DNA of 64,000 bases. Source: UBA4292 sp002395865 (GTDB taxonomy: Bacteria; Bacillota; Clostridia; Lachnospirales; Lachnospiraceae). This document shows, piece by piece, positions 50,139 to 58,068 of the stretch. The translations under genes and the position numbers were made by a program. The stretch covers positions 62,001 to 126,000 of the forward strand of contig CAMNBU010000001.1 in NCBI GenBank assembly GCA_946533395.1. Reading direction: 5' to 3'. The notes below the pieces were generated by a model that did not search any database, was not told the origin of the DNA, and worked only from the letters and a program-made list of their open reading frames with translations. Each line of letters opens with the position of its first letter. Position 1 is the stretch's first letter.

Positions 50139-52256
50139 TTATTTGCCCTTAAGGGCCGAAAGGACCTTCTCCTGAACATTCTTGGGAACCGGCTCATACT
50201 TCTCGAAGAACATGGAGTAGTTACCGCGGCCCTGTGTTGCAGAACGAAGCTCTGTAGAGTAACCGAACATTTCTGCAAGCGGAACGAGAGCTGTAACCAT
50301 CTTGCCGCCGCCGATGTCGTTCATCTCACGAACCTGTCCGCGCTTTGAGTTAAGGCTTCCGATAACGTCGCCCATGTAATCCTCGGGCATGGTGACCTCG
50401 ACCTTCATGATGGGCTCAAGCAGCTGGGGAGCGCCCTTCTGCATAGCCTCCTTGAATGCCATTGAACCTGCGATGTGGAATGCCATCTCCGAAGAGTCGA
50501 CCTCGTGGTAAGAACCGTCGTATACATTTGCATGTACACCGAGTACGGGGAAACCGCCGAGTATACCGGCCTTGGTAGCCTCCTCGATACCCTCGCCGAC
50601 TGCGGGGATGTACTCCTTCGGAATAGCACCGCCGACAACAGTGCTCTCGAACTCGAAAGTCTTCTCGCCGTTGGGATCCATAGGTGTGAAGATGACCTTG
50701 CAGTGACCGTACTGTCCGCGACCGCCTGACTGCTTCGCGTACTTGCTGTCGACTGTAACTTCCTTCGTGATGCACTCCTTGTAAGCTACCTGAGGTGCGC
50801 CTACGTTTGCCTCTACGTGGAACTCTCTCTTGAGACGGTCAACGATTATCTCCAGGTGTAATTCACCCATACCTGAGATGATGGTCTGGCCTGTCTCCTC
50901 GTCCGTACGAACGCGGAATGTGGGATCCTCCTCTGCAAGCTTTGCAAGGGCGATACCCATCTTGTCCTGACCTGCCTTTGTAAGGGGCTCGATAGCGATG
51001 GAGATAACGGGCTCGGGGAACTCCATGGACTCAAGGATAACCGGATGCTGTTCATCGCAGATCGTGTCACCTGTTGTCGTGAGCTTGAAGCCTACTGCTG
51101 CGGCGATGTCGCCCGCGTAAACTCTGTCGAGCTCCTGCCTCTTGTTTGCATGCATCTGAAGGATACGTCCTACACGCTCCTTCTTGTCCTTTGTAGCGTT
51201 CAGCACGTAGGAACCTGCTGCGCAGGAACCCGAATATACTCTGAAGTAAGCAAGCTTACCTACGAAAGGATCGGTCATGATCTTGAATGCAAGAGCAGCA
51301 AAGGGCTCTTCATCGGATGAGTGTCTCTCCACCTCATTGCCGTTTAAGTCAACGCCCTTGATAGGGGGGATATCGGTAGGTGCAGGCAGGAACTCGATGA
51401 TAGCATCAAGAAGCTTCTGAACACCACGGTTTCTGTAAGCGGAACCGCAGCATACAGGAATAGCCTTGCACTCACAGGTAGCCTTACGAAGGACAGCCTT
51501 TAACTGCTCTACTGAAGGCTCCTCTCCCTCGAGGTACTGCATCATAAGGTCGTCATCAAGCTCGCAGATCTTCTCAATAAGCTCGGTCCTGTAGAGCTCG
51601 GCCTCGTCAGCCATGTCCTCAGGGATGGGACCTACTGTGATATTGTCGCCCTTGTCGTCATTATAGATGTATGACTGCATCTCGAAAAGGTCGATGATTC
51701 CCTTGAAATCATCCTCCTTGCCGATGGGAAGCTGCAGGCAGATAGCGTTCTTTCCAAGTCTGGTTCTGATCTGCTCTACTGCTCCGTAGAAATTGGCTCC
51801 CAGGATATCCATCTTATTGATGAATGCCATTCTGGGAACGTTGTATGTGTCTGCCTGTCTCCAGACATTTTCTGACTGAGGCTCAACGCCGCCCTTTGCG
51901 CAGAATACGCCGACAGCCGAGTCGAGAACTCGAAGAGATCTCTCAACCTCGACGGTGAAGTCTACGTGTCCGGGTGTATCGATGATATTGATACGATGCT
52001 CAAGCGCGCCGGGCATGGGCTTGGTCTCCTTCTCAAGAGTCCAGTGGCATGTCGTGGCCGCTGATGTGATCGTGATACCTCTCTCCTGCTCCTGCTCCAT
52101 CCAGTCCATGGTAGCGGTACCCTCGTGTGTATCACCGATCTTGTAGTTTACACCGGTATAATATAGGATACGCTCGGTAAGAGTGGTCTTACCGGCATCG
52201 ATATGAGCCATGATTCCGATATTTCTGGTCCGCTCAAGCGGATATTCTCTACCCAA
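50139..52256 (-). CDS. fusA: Elongation factor G
   Basis: Translocase GTPase. 705 residues. Marks: RNIGIMAHIDAGKTTLTERI, RGITITSAATTCHW, NIIDTPGHVDFTVEVERSLR, AFINKMDILGANF, SGMGELHLEIIVDRLKREF and the domain V ALVPLAEMFGYSTELRSATQ. Third gene of the str operon, 24 bases after rpsG. No antibiotic-resistance change can be judged by eye. Confidence 0.98.
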   Translation of the reverse strand: MGREYPLERTRNIGIMAHIDAGKTTLTERILYYTGVNYKIGDTHEGTATMDWMEQEQERGITITSAATTCHWTLEKETKPMPGALEHRINIIDTPGHVDFTVEVERSLRVLDSAVGVFCAKGGVEPQSENVWRQADTYNVPRMAFINKMDILGANFYGAVEQIRTRLGKNAICLQLPIGKEDDFKGIIDLFEMQSYIYNDDKGDNITVGPIPEDMADEAELYRTELIEKICELDDDLMMQYLEGEEPSVEQLKAVLRKATCECKAIPVCCGSAYRNRGVQKLLDAIIEFLPAPTDIPPIKGVDLNGNEVERHSSDEEPFAALAFKIMTDPFVGKLAYFRVYSGSCAAGSYVLNATKDKKERVGRILQMHANKRQELDRVYAGDIAAAVGFKLTTTGDTICDEQHPVILESMEFPEPVISIAIEPLTKAGQDKMGIALAKLAEEDPTFRVRTDEETGQTIISGMGELHLEIIVDRLKREFHVEANVGAPQVAYKECITKEVTVDSKYAKQSGGRGQYGHCKVIFTPMDPNGEKTFEFESTVVGGAIPKEYIPAVGEGIEEATKAGILGGFPVLGVHANVYDGSYHEVDSSEMAFHIAGSMAFKEAMQKGAPQLLEPIMKVEVTMPEDYMGDVIGSLNSKRGQVREMNDIGGGKMVTALVPLAEMFGYSTELRSATQGRGNYSMFFEKYEPVPKNVQEKVLSALKGK

Positions 52257-52280
52257 AATCTTTTCCTCCTATAGCGGTGA

Positions 52281-52751
52281 TTAGAATCTGAAATGTGCAA
52301 ATGCCTTGTTTGCATCTGCCATCTTGTGCATGTCTTCCTTCCTCTTTACGGCTGCGCCTGTGTTGTTGGAAGCGTCGAGGATCTCGTTAGCGAGCTTCTC
52401 CTCCATCGTCTTCTCACCTCTCTTGCGAGAGAACATGGTCAGCCATCTGAGAGCCAGAGCCTGTCTTCTGTCAGGCTTTACATCGATCGGCACCTGATAT
52501 GTGGCACCGCCGACTCTCTTCGCTTTTACCTCAAGAAGAGGCATGATATTGCCCATGGCCTCATTGAAGACCTCAAGAGCGGGCTTTCCGGCCTTCTCCT
52601 CAACTCTCTCAAATGCGCCATAAACGATCTTCTGCGCAACACCCCTCTTGCCGTCAAGCATGATATTGTTGATCAGCTTCGTTACGACCTTGTCGCCGTA
52701 AATGGGATCTGCTAATACGTCTCTTTTCTGGATATGTCCTTTACGTGGCAC
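52281..52751 (-). CDS. rpsG: 30S ribosomal protein S7
   Basis: 156 residues, the bacterial norm. The start is GTG at 52751 (VPRKGHIQKRDVLADPIYGD) with AAGGAGGGAAGG upstream; longer reading frames are not needed. Marks: VTKLINNIMLDGKRGVAQKI, ALEVFNEAMGNIMPLLEVKA, RRVGGATYQVPIDVKP (with KRVGG here), RWLTMFSRKRGEKTM. Binds 16S rRNA and in many bacteria represses its own operon. Confidence 0.97.
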   Translation of the reverse strand: MPRKGHIQKRDVLADPIYGDKVVTKLINNIMLDGKRGVAQKIVYGAFERVEEKAGKPALEVFNEAMGNIMPLLEVKAKRVGGATYQVPIDVKPDRRQALALRWLTMFSRKRGEKTMEEKLANEILDASNNTGAAVKRKEDMHKMADANKAFAHFRF

Positions 52752-52909
52752 GTTCCTTCCCTCCTTAATCAATAATGCATTAGATCATCGGTACTCACAA
52801 TAAAAATGTGTTCGCGCTCGGTTCTTGTTTCTTTAACCTATATCTGCAACCGTCAGAAGGTCTTCGTTCGAATGCCGGCACTAAACAAATACTGTTTTCA
52901 GATAATTAA

Positions 52910-53332
52910 TTATTTCTTTGCGTCCTTAGGTCTCTTTGCACCGTACTTTGAACGCGCCTGTCTTCTCTTGGCAACACCTGCTGTATCAAGTGTACCTCTG
53001 ATGATGTGGTATCTTGTACCGGGAAGATCCTTTACACGGCCTCCGCGGATAAGAACGACACTGTGCTCCTGAAGGTTATGTCCCTCACCGGGGATATAGC
53101 TCGTAACCTCAAGGCCGTTTGAAAGACGAACTCTGGCAATCTTACGAAGAGCAGAGTTAGGCTTCTTAGGTGTGGCAGTCTTTACAGATGTGCATACGCC
53201 TCTCTTCTGAGGAGCGCTGATATCCGTCTGCTTCTTGTGAAGGGAGTTGTAACCCTTCTGCAGTGCGGGAGCTGTGCTCTTCTTCTCTGCAGTCTGTCTG
53301 CCCTTTCTCACTAACTGGTTAAATGTAGGCAT
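52910..53332 (-). CDS. rpsL: 30S ribosomal protein S12
   Basis: 140 residues from the ATG at 53332 (MPTFNQLVRKGRQTAEKKST), which has AGGAGGAAAAAGG upstream; the frame stays open further up but with no ribosome site. Marks: QKRGVCTSVKTATPKKPNSA, LRKIARVRLSNGLEVTSYIP, GEGHNLQEHSVVLIRGGRVK, DLPGTRYHIIRGTLD. The streptomycin loop reads TPKKPNS (wild-type lysine present). First gene of the str operon. Confidence 0.98.
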   Translation of the reverse strand: MPTFNQLVRKGRQTAEKKSTAPALQKGYNSLHKKQTDISAPQKRGVCTSVKTATPKKPNSALRKIARVRLSNGLEVTSYIPGEGHNLQEHSVVLIRGGRVKDLPGTRYHIIRGTLDTAGVAKRRQARSKYGAKRPKDAKK

Positions 53333-53413
53333 CCTTTTTCCTCCTGATAGAATTAAACAATGTGATGTGTCAGAGCCGGTTGTACTCTTCCCGCCCGTTT
53401 TTGGGCGCAAAAC

Positions 53414-53455
53414 GACACATGGCAAGTATTATAACATCTTTTTGCCATGTGTCAA
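53414..53455 (-). promoter_or_regulatory. rpsL promoter within a perfect inverted repeat
   Basis: On the minus strand TTGACA (53450-53455), a 16-base spacer and TATAAT (53428-53433). Twelve-base arms GACACATGGCAA (53414-53425) and TTGCCATGTGTC (53442-53453) are exactly complementary and enclose the -10. A regulator dimer bound here would control the str operon. Confidence 0.72.
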
Positions 53456-53510
53456 TAGTAAATTTCAATAAATGTACGCCCCGCATATCAACAAATCCTC
53501 CATTTCGGGA

Positions 53511-53539
53511 TTGATAAACCCGGCAAAATGTGATATTAT
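53511..53539 (+). promoter_or_regulatory. Promoter of the NifU-like/GGGtGRT pair
   Basis: TTGATA (53511-53516) and TATTAT (53534-53539) with a 17-base spacer, 46 bases before the first start codon. Confidence 0.72.
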
Positions 53540-53584
53540 TTTAACGATCATGGATTTCAACCACATTATATTAAGGAGGACTAT

Positions 53585-54277
53585 ATGATCTACTCAACAG
53601 AAGTAAAGAACATGTGCCCCATCACCCAGGGGGTACATCACGGCGCTGCTCCGATCCCGGAGGAGGCGAAGTGGGTCAAGGCAAAGAAGATTGAGGACAT
53701 CTCCGGCTATACTCACGGTATCGGCTGGTGCGCACCTCAGCAGGGAACCTGCAAGCTGTCCCTCAACGTAAAGGACGGCATCATCCAGGAGGCTCTCGTA
53801 GAGACCATCGGCTGCTCCGGTATGACCCATTCCGCAGCTATGGCAGCAGAGATCCTTCCGGGACTCACCATACTTGAGGCACTCAATACCGACCTCGTAT
53901 GCGACGCCATCAACACAGCCATGAGAGAGCTCTTCCTGCAGATTGTTTACGGAAGGACACAGAGTGCATTCTCTGAGGACGGTCTTCAGATCGGTGCAGG
54001 TCTTGAGGATCTCGGCAAGGGAACACGTTCAATGATCGGTACCACATACGGTACACTTGATAAGGGCCCCCGCTACCTCGAGCTCACAGACGGCTACATT
54101 ACTCACCTCGCACTTGATGAGAACGATGAGATCATCGGCTACAAGTACATCAACTTCGGAAAGCTCATGGACGCTTTAAAGAAGGGTGAGGAAGCATCGG
54201 CAGCTATCGAGAAGGCAAGCGGCCAGTACGGAAGAGTTGCTGACGCAGTTCGTCTCATCGACCCCAGGAAAGAGTAA
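53585..54277 (+). CDS. NifU/IscU-like iron-sulfur scaffold-related protein
   Basis: 230 residues. The core resembles the IscU/NifU N-terminal scaffold fold: GIGWCAPQQGTCKLSLNVKD, ALVETIGCSGMTHSAAMAAE, GLTILEALNTDLVCDAIN. Three cysteines (in WCAP, GTCK, GCSG) could hold a cluster, but spacing differs from classical IscU. Strong AAGGAGG site and own promoter. It is paired with a GGGtGRT gene 17 bases on. This pair recurs in anaerobic Clostridia as genes of unknown role. High-expression codon use suggests an abundant protein. Confidence 0.82.
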   Translation: MIYSTEVKNMCPITQGVHHGAAPIPEEAKWVKAKKIEDISGYTHGIGWCAPQQGTCKLSLNVKDGIIQEALVETIGCSGMTHSAAMAAEILPGLTILEALNTDLVCDAINTAMRELFLQIVYGRTQSAFSEDGLQIGAGLEDLGKGTRSMIGTTYGTLDKGPRYLELTDGYITHLALDENDEIIGYKYINFGKLMDALKKGEEASAAIEKASGQYGRVADAVRLIDPRKE

Positions 54278-54294
54278 GAAGGAGGATCAAAACA

Positions 54295-55314
54295 ATGGCA
54301 TTATTTGAATCATATGAAAGAAGAGAGCCTCAGATTCTTGCTAAGCTGAAGGAGTACGGCATCTCATCCATTGAAGAGTGTAGGGATATCACCATGGCTG
54401 CAGGCATCGATGTGTACAAGCTCATCGAGGGCATCCAGCCCATCTGCTTCGAAAATGCAAAGTGGGCTTACACAGTAGGCGCAGCGATCGCTATCAAGAA
54501 GGGCTGCCGCAAGGCTGCAGACGCAGCAGCTGCCATCGGCGAGGGTCTTCAGGCATTCTGCATTCCCGGCTCTGTGGCAGACACACGTAAGGTAGGTCTC
54601 GGCCACGGCAATCTCGGAAAGATGCTCCTCGAGGAGGACACCGAGTGCTTCGCATTCCTCGCAGGCCACGAGTCATTCGCAGCCGCTGAGGGCGCTATCG
54701 GTATCGCAGAGAAGGCAAACAAGGTTCGCCAGAAGCCTCTGCGTGTTATCCTGAACGGTCTCGGCAAGGACGCAGCTCAGATCATCTCACGTATCAATGG
54801 CTTCACATTCGTAGAGACCGAGTATGATCCCTACACCAACACTGTTAAGGAACTGTCCAGAAAGTGCTACTCCAAGGATGCCAACAGCCCCCGTGCAAAG
54901 GTCAACTGCTACGGTGCAAATGATGTTTGCGAGGGCGTAGCCATCATGTGGAAGGAGAACGTAGACGTTTCCATCACCGGTAACTCCACGAACCCCACAC
55001 GTTTCCAGCACCCTGTTGCAGGTACCTACAAGAAGGAGCGCCTCGAGGCAGGCAAGAAATACTTCTCAGTTGCTTCCGGCGGCGGTACAGGACGTACACT
55101 TCACCCCGACAACATGGCAGCAGGTCCCGCTTCCTACGGTATGACCGACACCATGGGGCGTATGCACTCTGACGCTCAGTTCGCAGGTTCTTCTTCAGTT
55201 CCCGCGCACGTAGAGATGATGGGTCTTATCGGCGCCGGCAACAACCCCATGGTCGGCATGACTGTTTCTACAGCCGTTTCGATCGAGGAGGCTGCCAAGG
55301 CAGGTAAGTTCTGA
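54295..55314 (+). CDS. GGGtGRT protein
   Basis: 339 residues named for its conserved SGGGTGRTLHPDN near residue 262. Other marks: ENAKWAYTVGAAIAIKKGC, GHGNLGKMLLEEDTECFAFL (seen as LGKMLLEEDTECF), AGHESFAAAEGAIGIAEKAN, and MGLIGAGNNPMVGMTVSTAV near the end. Function is unknown. It follows the NifU-like gene in one operon and is ended by a strong terminator. Cysteines are spread through the chain. Codon use is that of a highly expressed gene. Confidence 0.9.
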   Translation: MALFESYERREPQILAKLKEYGISSIEECRDITMAAGIDVYKLIEGIQPICFENAKWAYTVGAAIAIKKGCRKAADAAAAIGEGLQAFCIPGSVADTRKVGLGHGNLGKMLLEEDTECFAFLAGHESFAAAEGAIGIAEKANKVRQKPLRVILNGLGKDAAQIISRINGFTFVETEYDPYTNTVKELSRKCYSKDANSPRAKVNCYGANDVCEGVAIMWKENVDVSITGNSTNPTRFQHPVAGTYKKERLEAGKKYFSVASGGGTGRTLHPDNMAAGPASYGMTDTMGRMHSDAQFAGSSSVPAHVEMMGLIGAGNNPMVGMTVSTAVSIEEAAKAGKF

Positions 55315-55339
55315 TCTCGGTTAAATACATAAACGCAGG

Positions 55340-55370
55340 ACCGGCCGGTGAGATCACCGGCCGGTTTTTA
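55340..55370 (+). terminator. Intrinsic terminator of the GGGtGRT operon
   Basis: Perfect 11-bp stem ACCGGCCGGTG / CACCGGCCGGT around AGAT (55340-55365), followed by TTTTTAATTTT. Confidence 0.92.
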
Positions 55371-55406
55371 ATTTTGCTCCCGATAATAAATCCTTCGCTT
55401 CGGGGC

Positions 55407-57902
55407 TTAGATAAAGAGCTCGGGCTCTTCCTCTCCGCTCTCCAGCTTAGCCTGCTGTCTTTCCTTAGCCTTCCGGATCTGCTCCTGTACACTCTTCTGT
55501 ATGCGTTCTATCTCGGCCTCATAGTCGTAGTCATCGTCATCGCCGGCTTCGGACTTCGCATCCTCTTCCTTCTCCTCACCGTTTTCGGACTTCTCGTCAT
55601 CATGAGCATAGCGGGACTCATTACCTTCACCTATCTGCTCTTCGTCTCCGTGATCGACTTCATCCTCATTGATCTCAGCCTCAAGATCACCAATCTCATT
55701 GTCCAATCCATTATTGAACAGCTTTCCCTTTAACGATACGGCCCTGATCTTAGGCAGATATGATTCAGCCGTGCGGTATCCCGCGTCACCGGGCTTCAAG
55801 CCCCTCGCGTCATTCACCTTCTTGACCTGTGCAAGGAAGATATCCCGTGCTTCCGTACCCCTTGTGAGTCTTCCGAGCAGCTCCATCGACTCATCAAATC
55901 TCCGGTTCTTCTCCTCGGATCTGAATCCCTTCTCCTTGCCTGTCTGGTAATCCACGATCTTATCGACCAGGTTCATGGCAGTGGACGGGTTCGGGCCCTT
56001 GCGGTGCATGTCGAGTGCCTTAAGCATGGCCTGATGCTTGGGACCGTATGAGGACATGGCCTCCGCCTTTACTTTTTCGAGTTCATCGGCATGTGCCTTC
56101 TCCAGTGCCTCCTTTTCTGCCCTCTTCTCAAGGAGCAGCTTCCTCTTGCCCGTGACATTGTCAGGGATCTCTGCCTTTAGTGCTGCCTCGTAGAGCGCGC
56201 TGCTCTTTTCGATATTGTCCTGATGCTTCGGCTCGAGAATCTTCGTCTCACCGGAGATCTTCTTACAAAGCTCATTGAAGCCGGGCAGATTCATATCATC
56301 CGCGTCCTCCCACTCCGAAAACTTCCTGTTTATTTCATTTACCTTGTCCATAAGGGCGTTCGGTCTTCCGTTACACATCTCCTGCATTGCCTTTTTGTTG
56401 CGACATGCAAGTTTGAACGCGGGATCGTCATATATCTGCTTTGCGGTCTTTAACAGTTCCTGCTCATTGAACTTATCAGGCTTTCTGTTCTCCTTTTTCT
56501 CGGTAGAAAGTTTCAGTGCGGCAGCCATTTTAGCCGCATGTGTCATCTGGATCTTCTCTCTGTCGGGCGCCGCCTCAAAAATACTGTCCAGGTATTCGAG
56601 ATGCTTCTCGGAAGCGAAATCGCGCCTGTTATTTGCGAAATATTTCGCGTAGGTATTATTCTCCGGCATCAGCACATCGTTCATGTCATCAAGCTCGGAA
56701 TACTTCCTGTCCTTCGACGAGACGTCATATGCCCTGTCTACACATTCATTGAAGATATCCTCTATTCCGCCCGCATGTCCCTTCCTTATGATATCGTCGT
56801 AATCATCATCCTTGAGACCTTCATTCACCCTGTTCCTGAACTTGGAATATGCCGGGTCGTTCATAAGCGCACCGATCTTGGTCCCCAGCTCGTCCGGACT
56901 GATATAGGTCTTTGTAAGATTATCCTTCTTGTTGCGCACTGCGCCCGAGAGTTGTCTTGCGGCAATGATGGTCAGAAGATCACGAATATTCATCTTTTTC
57001 CCGGACTTTAATGTGTTCTGCACCCCCTCGATTATCTGGGCTCCGGTCTTTACCTCTTCGAGCTTGCCGATAGCCACATGATCCTTCCTGTCCCTGGCAT
57101 CGGGAGATATGTATCTGGAGAAGAGGGGATCGATCTCGGCGCCGTCGTACGAGGGATTGAGTTCAGGCTCTCTCCGGGCAAACTTCGCCAGCTTATCCTG
57201 CAGCATTCCGCCGTGCCCCTTCGTTATATCCTTCACATTATAGTCTTTTCTGTATTTGACGCAGAAATCCCTGAAATGTCTCGACTCCGTCAGCTTGCCC
57301 ATATAACGGTTAAGCTCAAGCGCGCTGATCTGTCTGTTCTTTAAGTTTGCGGCATTGCCTCTCACCGCGTCCGACAGATGTCTCACCGCAATGATCTTTG
57401 CCAGCTGATCGTTCGATACCGTTCCATCCTTATCTACTTCCCTCTGGACCTCCTCGATCCACTGCGCTCCGGACTTGGAAAGCGAGTTTTTGTTGATCTC
57501 ATTGATATCAGGACCGTAATCTTTTATAAAATTCTTCTCGCCGATATCCCTGCTCGGCTTGTTGTCCTTATCCTTACCCTCCTGCATGTACAGCTCGCCG
57601 AGATTCATCAGGTTCTCCTCGAGCTGCTCCAAATTCTGCTCGGCGCCGCGCTTCAGACCTTCTTTGAGCTCCAAGTTGTCGCTGTTCTCGTTCTGCTTAA
57701 GAGTCATAAGCTGCTGTAGCAGGCTGTTAATGTTGGCTGCGGCCTTGCGCCCCGGATGATCCTTCGCCTTCTCACTAAACTTTTCCTCTAACTTCTCCTT
57801 CAGATTATTAAGAGGCTTCAGAGCGTCCTCCTGATAGTCCTTTCCGAAAGCCCCCATAAAATATTCAGCCATCTGCTGCGGGGTCTGTCTAAGTATTGGC
57901 AT
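55407..57902 (-). CDS. Large repeat-containing protein of unknown function
   Basis: 831 residues, no signal peptide or membrane helix, very rich in Lys, Asp and Glu. Two clear copies of a unit of about 95 residues: copy 1 at about 143-236 (SGAQWIEEVQREV, RHLSDAVRGNAANL, ITKGHGGMLQDKL) and copy 2 at about 286-384 (TGAQIIEGVQNTL, RQLSGAVRNKKDNL, IIRKGHAGGIEDIF); a worn third copy may lie at about 455-560. The N-terminus and residues 600-650 look coiled-coil. The tail is strongly acidic (EEKEEDAKSEAGDDDDYDYE). GGGAGGG ribosome site. It may be an effector or scaffold; I do not recognise a family. Confidence 0.75.
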   Translation of the reverse strand: MPILRQTPQQMAEYFMGAFGKDYQEDALKPLNNLKEKLEEKFSEKAKDHPGRKAAANINSLLQQLMTLKQNENSDNLELKEGLKRGAEQNLEQLEENLMNLGELYMQEGKDKDNKPSRDIGEKNFIKDYGPDINEINKNSLSKSGAQWIEEVQREVDKDGTVSNDQLAKIIAVRHLSDAVRGNAANLKNRQISALELNRYMGKLTESRHFRDFCVKYRKDYNVKDITKGHGGMLQDKLAKFARREPELNPSYDGAEIDPLFSRYISPDARDRKDHVAIGKLEEVKTGAQIIEGVQNTLKSGKKMNIRDLLTIIAARQLSGAVRNKKDNLTKTYISPDELGTKIGALMNDPAYSKFRNRVNEGLKDDDYDDIIRKGHAGGIEDIFNECVDRAYDVSSKDRKYSELDDMNDVLMPENNTYAKYFANNRRDFASEKHLEYLDSIFEAAPDREKIQMTHAAKMAAALKLSTEKKENRKPDKFNEQELLKTAKQIYDDPAFKLACRNKKAMQEMCNGRPNALMDKVNEINRKFSEWEDADDMNLPGFNELCKKISGETKILEPKHQDNIEKSSALYEAALKAEIPDNVTGKRKLLLEKRAEKEALEKAHADELEKVKAEAMSSYGPKHQAMLKALDMHRKGPNPSTAMNLVDKIVDYQTGKEKGFRSEEKNRRFDESMELLGRLTRGTEARDIFLAQVKKVNDARGLKPGDAGYRTAESYLPKIRAVSLKGKLFNNGLDNEIGDLEAEINEDEVDHGDEEQIGEGNESRYAHDDEKSENGEEKEEDAKSEAGDDDDYDYEAEIERIQKSVQEQIRKAKERQQAKLESGEEEPELFI

Positions 57903-57967
57903 TTTTGTACCCTCCCTTATGTTGTTTATCTACTGAAAATGAATTATTTTAAGCCATTTATACGCTT

Positions 57968-57993
57968 ACGGGGCGCAGTATACCGCGCCCCGT
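57968..57993. other. Stem-loop upstream of the 831-residue gene
   Basis: ACGGGGCGC and GCGCCCCGT form a perfect 9-bp stem around AGTATACC, 66 bases before the start codon. No U-tract on the minus strand; a leader structure or operator is possible. Confidence 0.5.
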
Positions 57994-58027
57994 CCAACAG
58001 ATGTCCAACAAGTTATTATAAAAAACG

Positions 58028-58054
58028 AAAAAGCGGCCCCGTGGACCGCTTTTC
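58028..58054 (-). terminator. Intrinsic terminator of the galactanase gene
   Basis: On the minus strand AAAAGCGG pairs with CCGCTTTTT around a short loop and runs into TCGTTTTTTAT. 15-40 bases after the stop. Confidence 0.85.
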
Positions 58055-58068
58055 CTTGCTTTCGTGTA

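Noticed and set aside
53333..53425. Longer form of ribosomal protein S12
   Set aside because: The frame is open but would add 31 odd residues and cross the promoter; the ATG at 53332 has the ribosome site and the family start.
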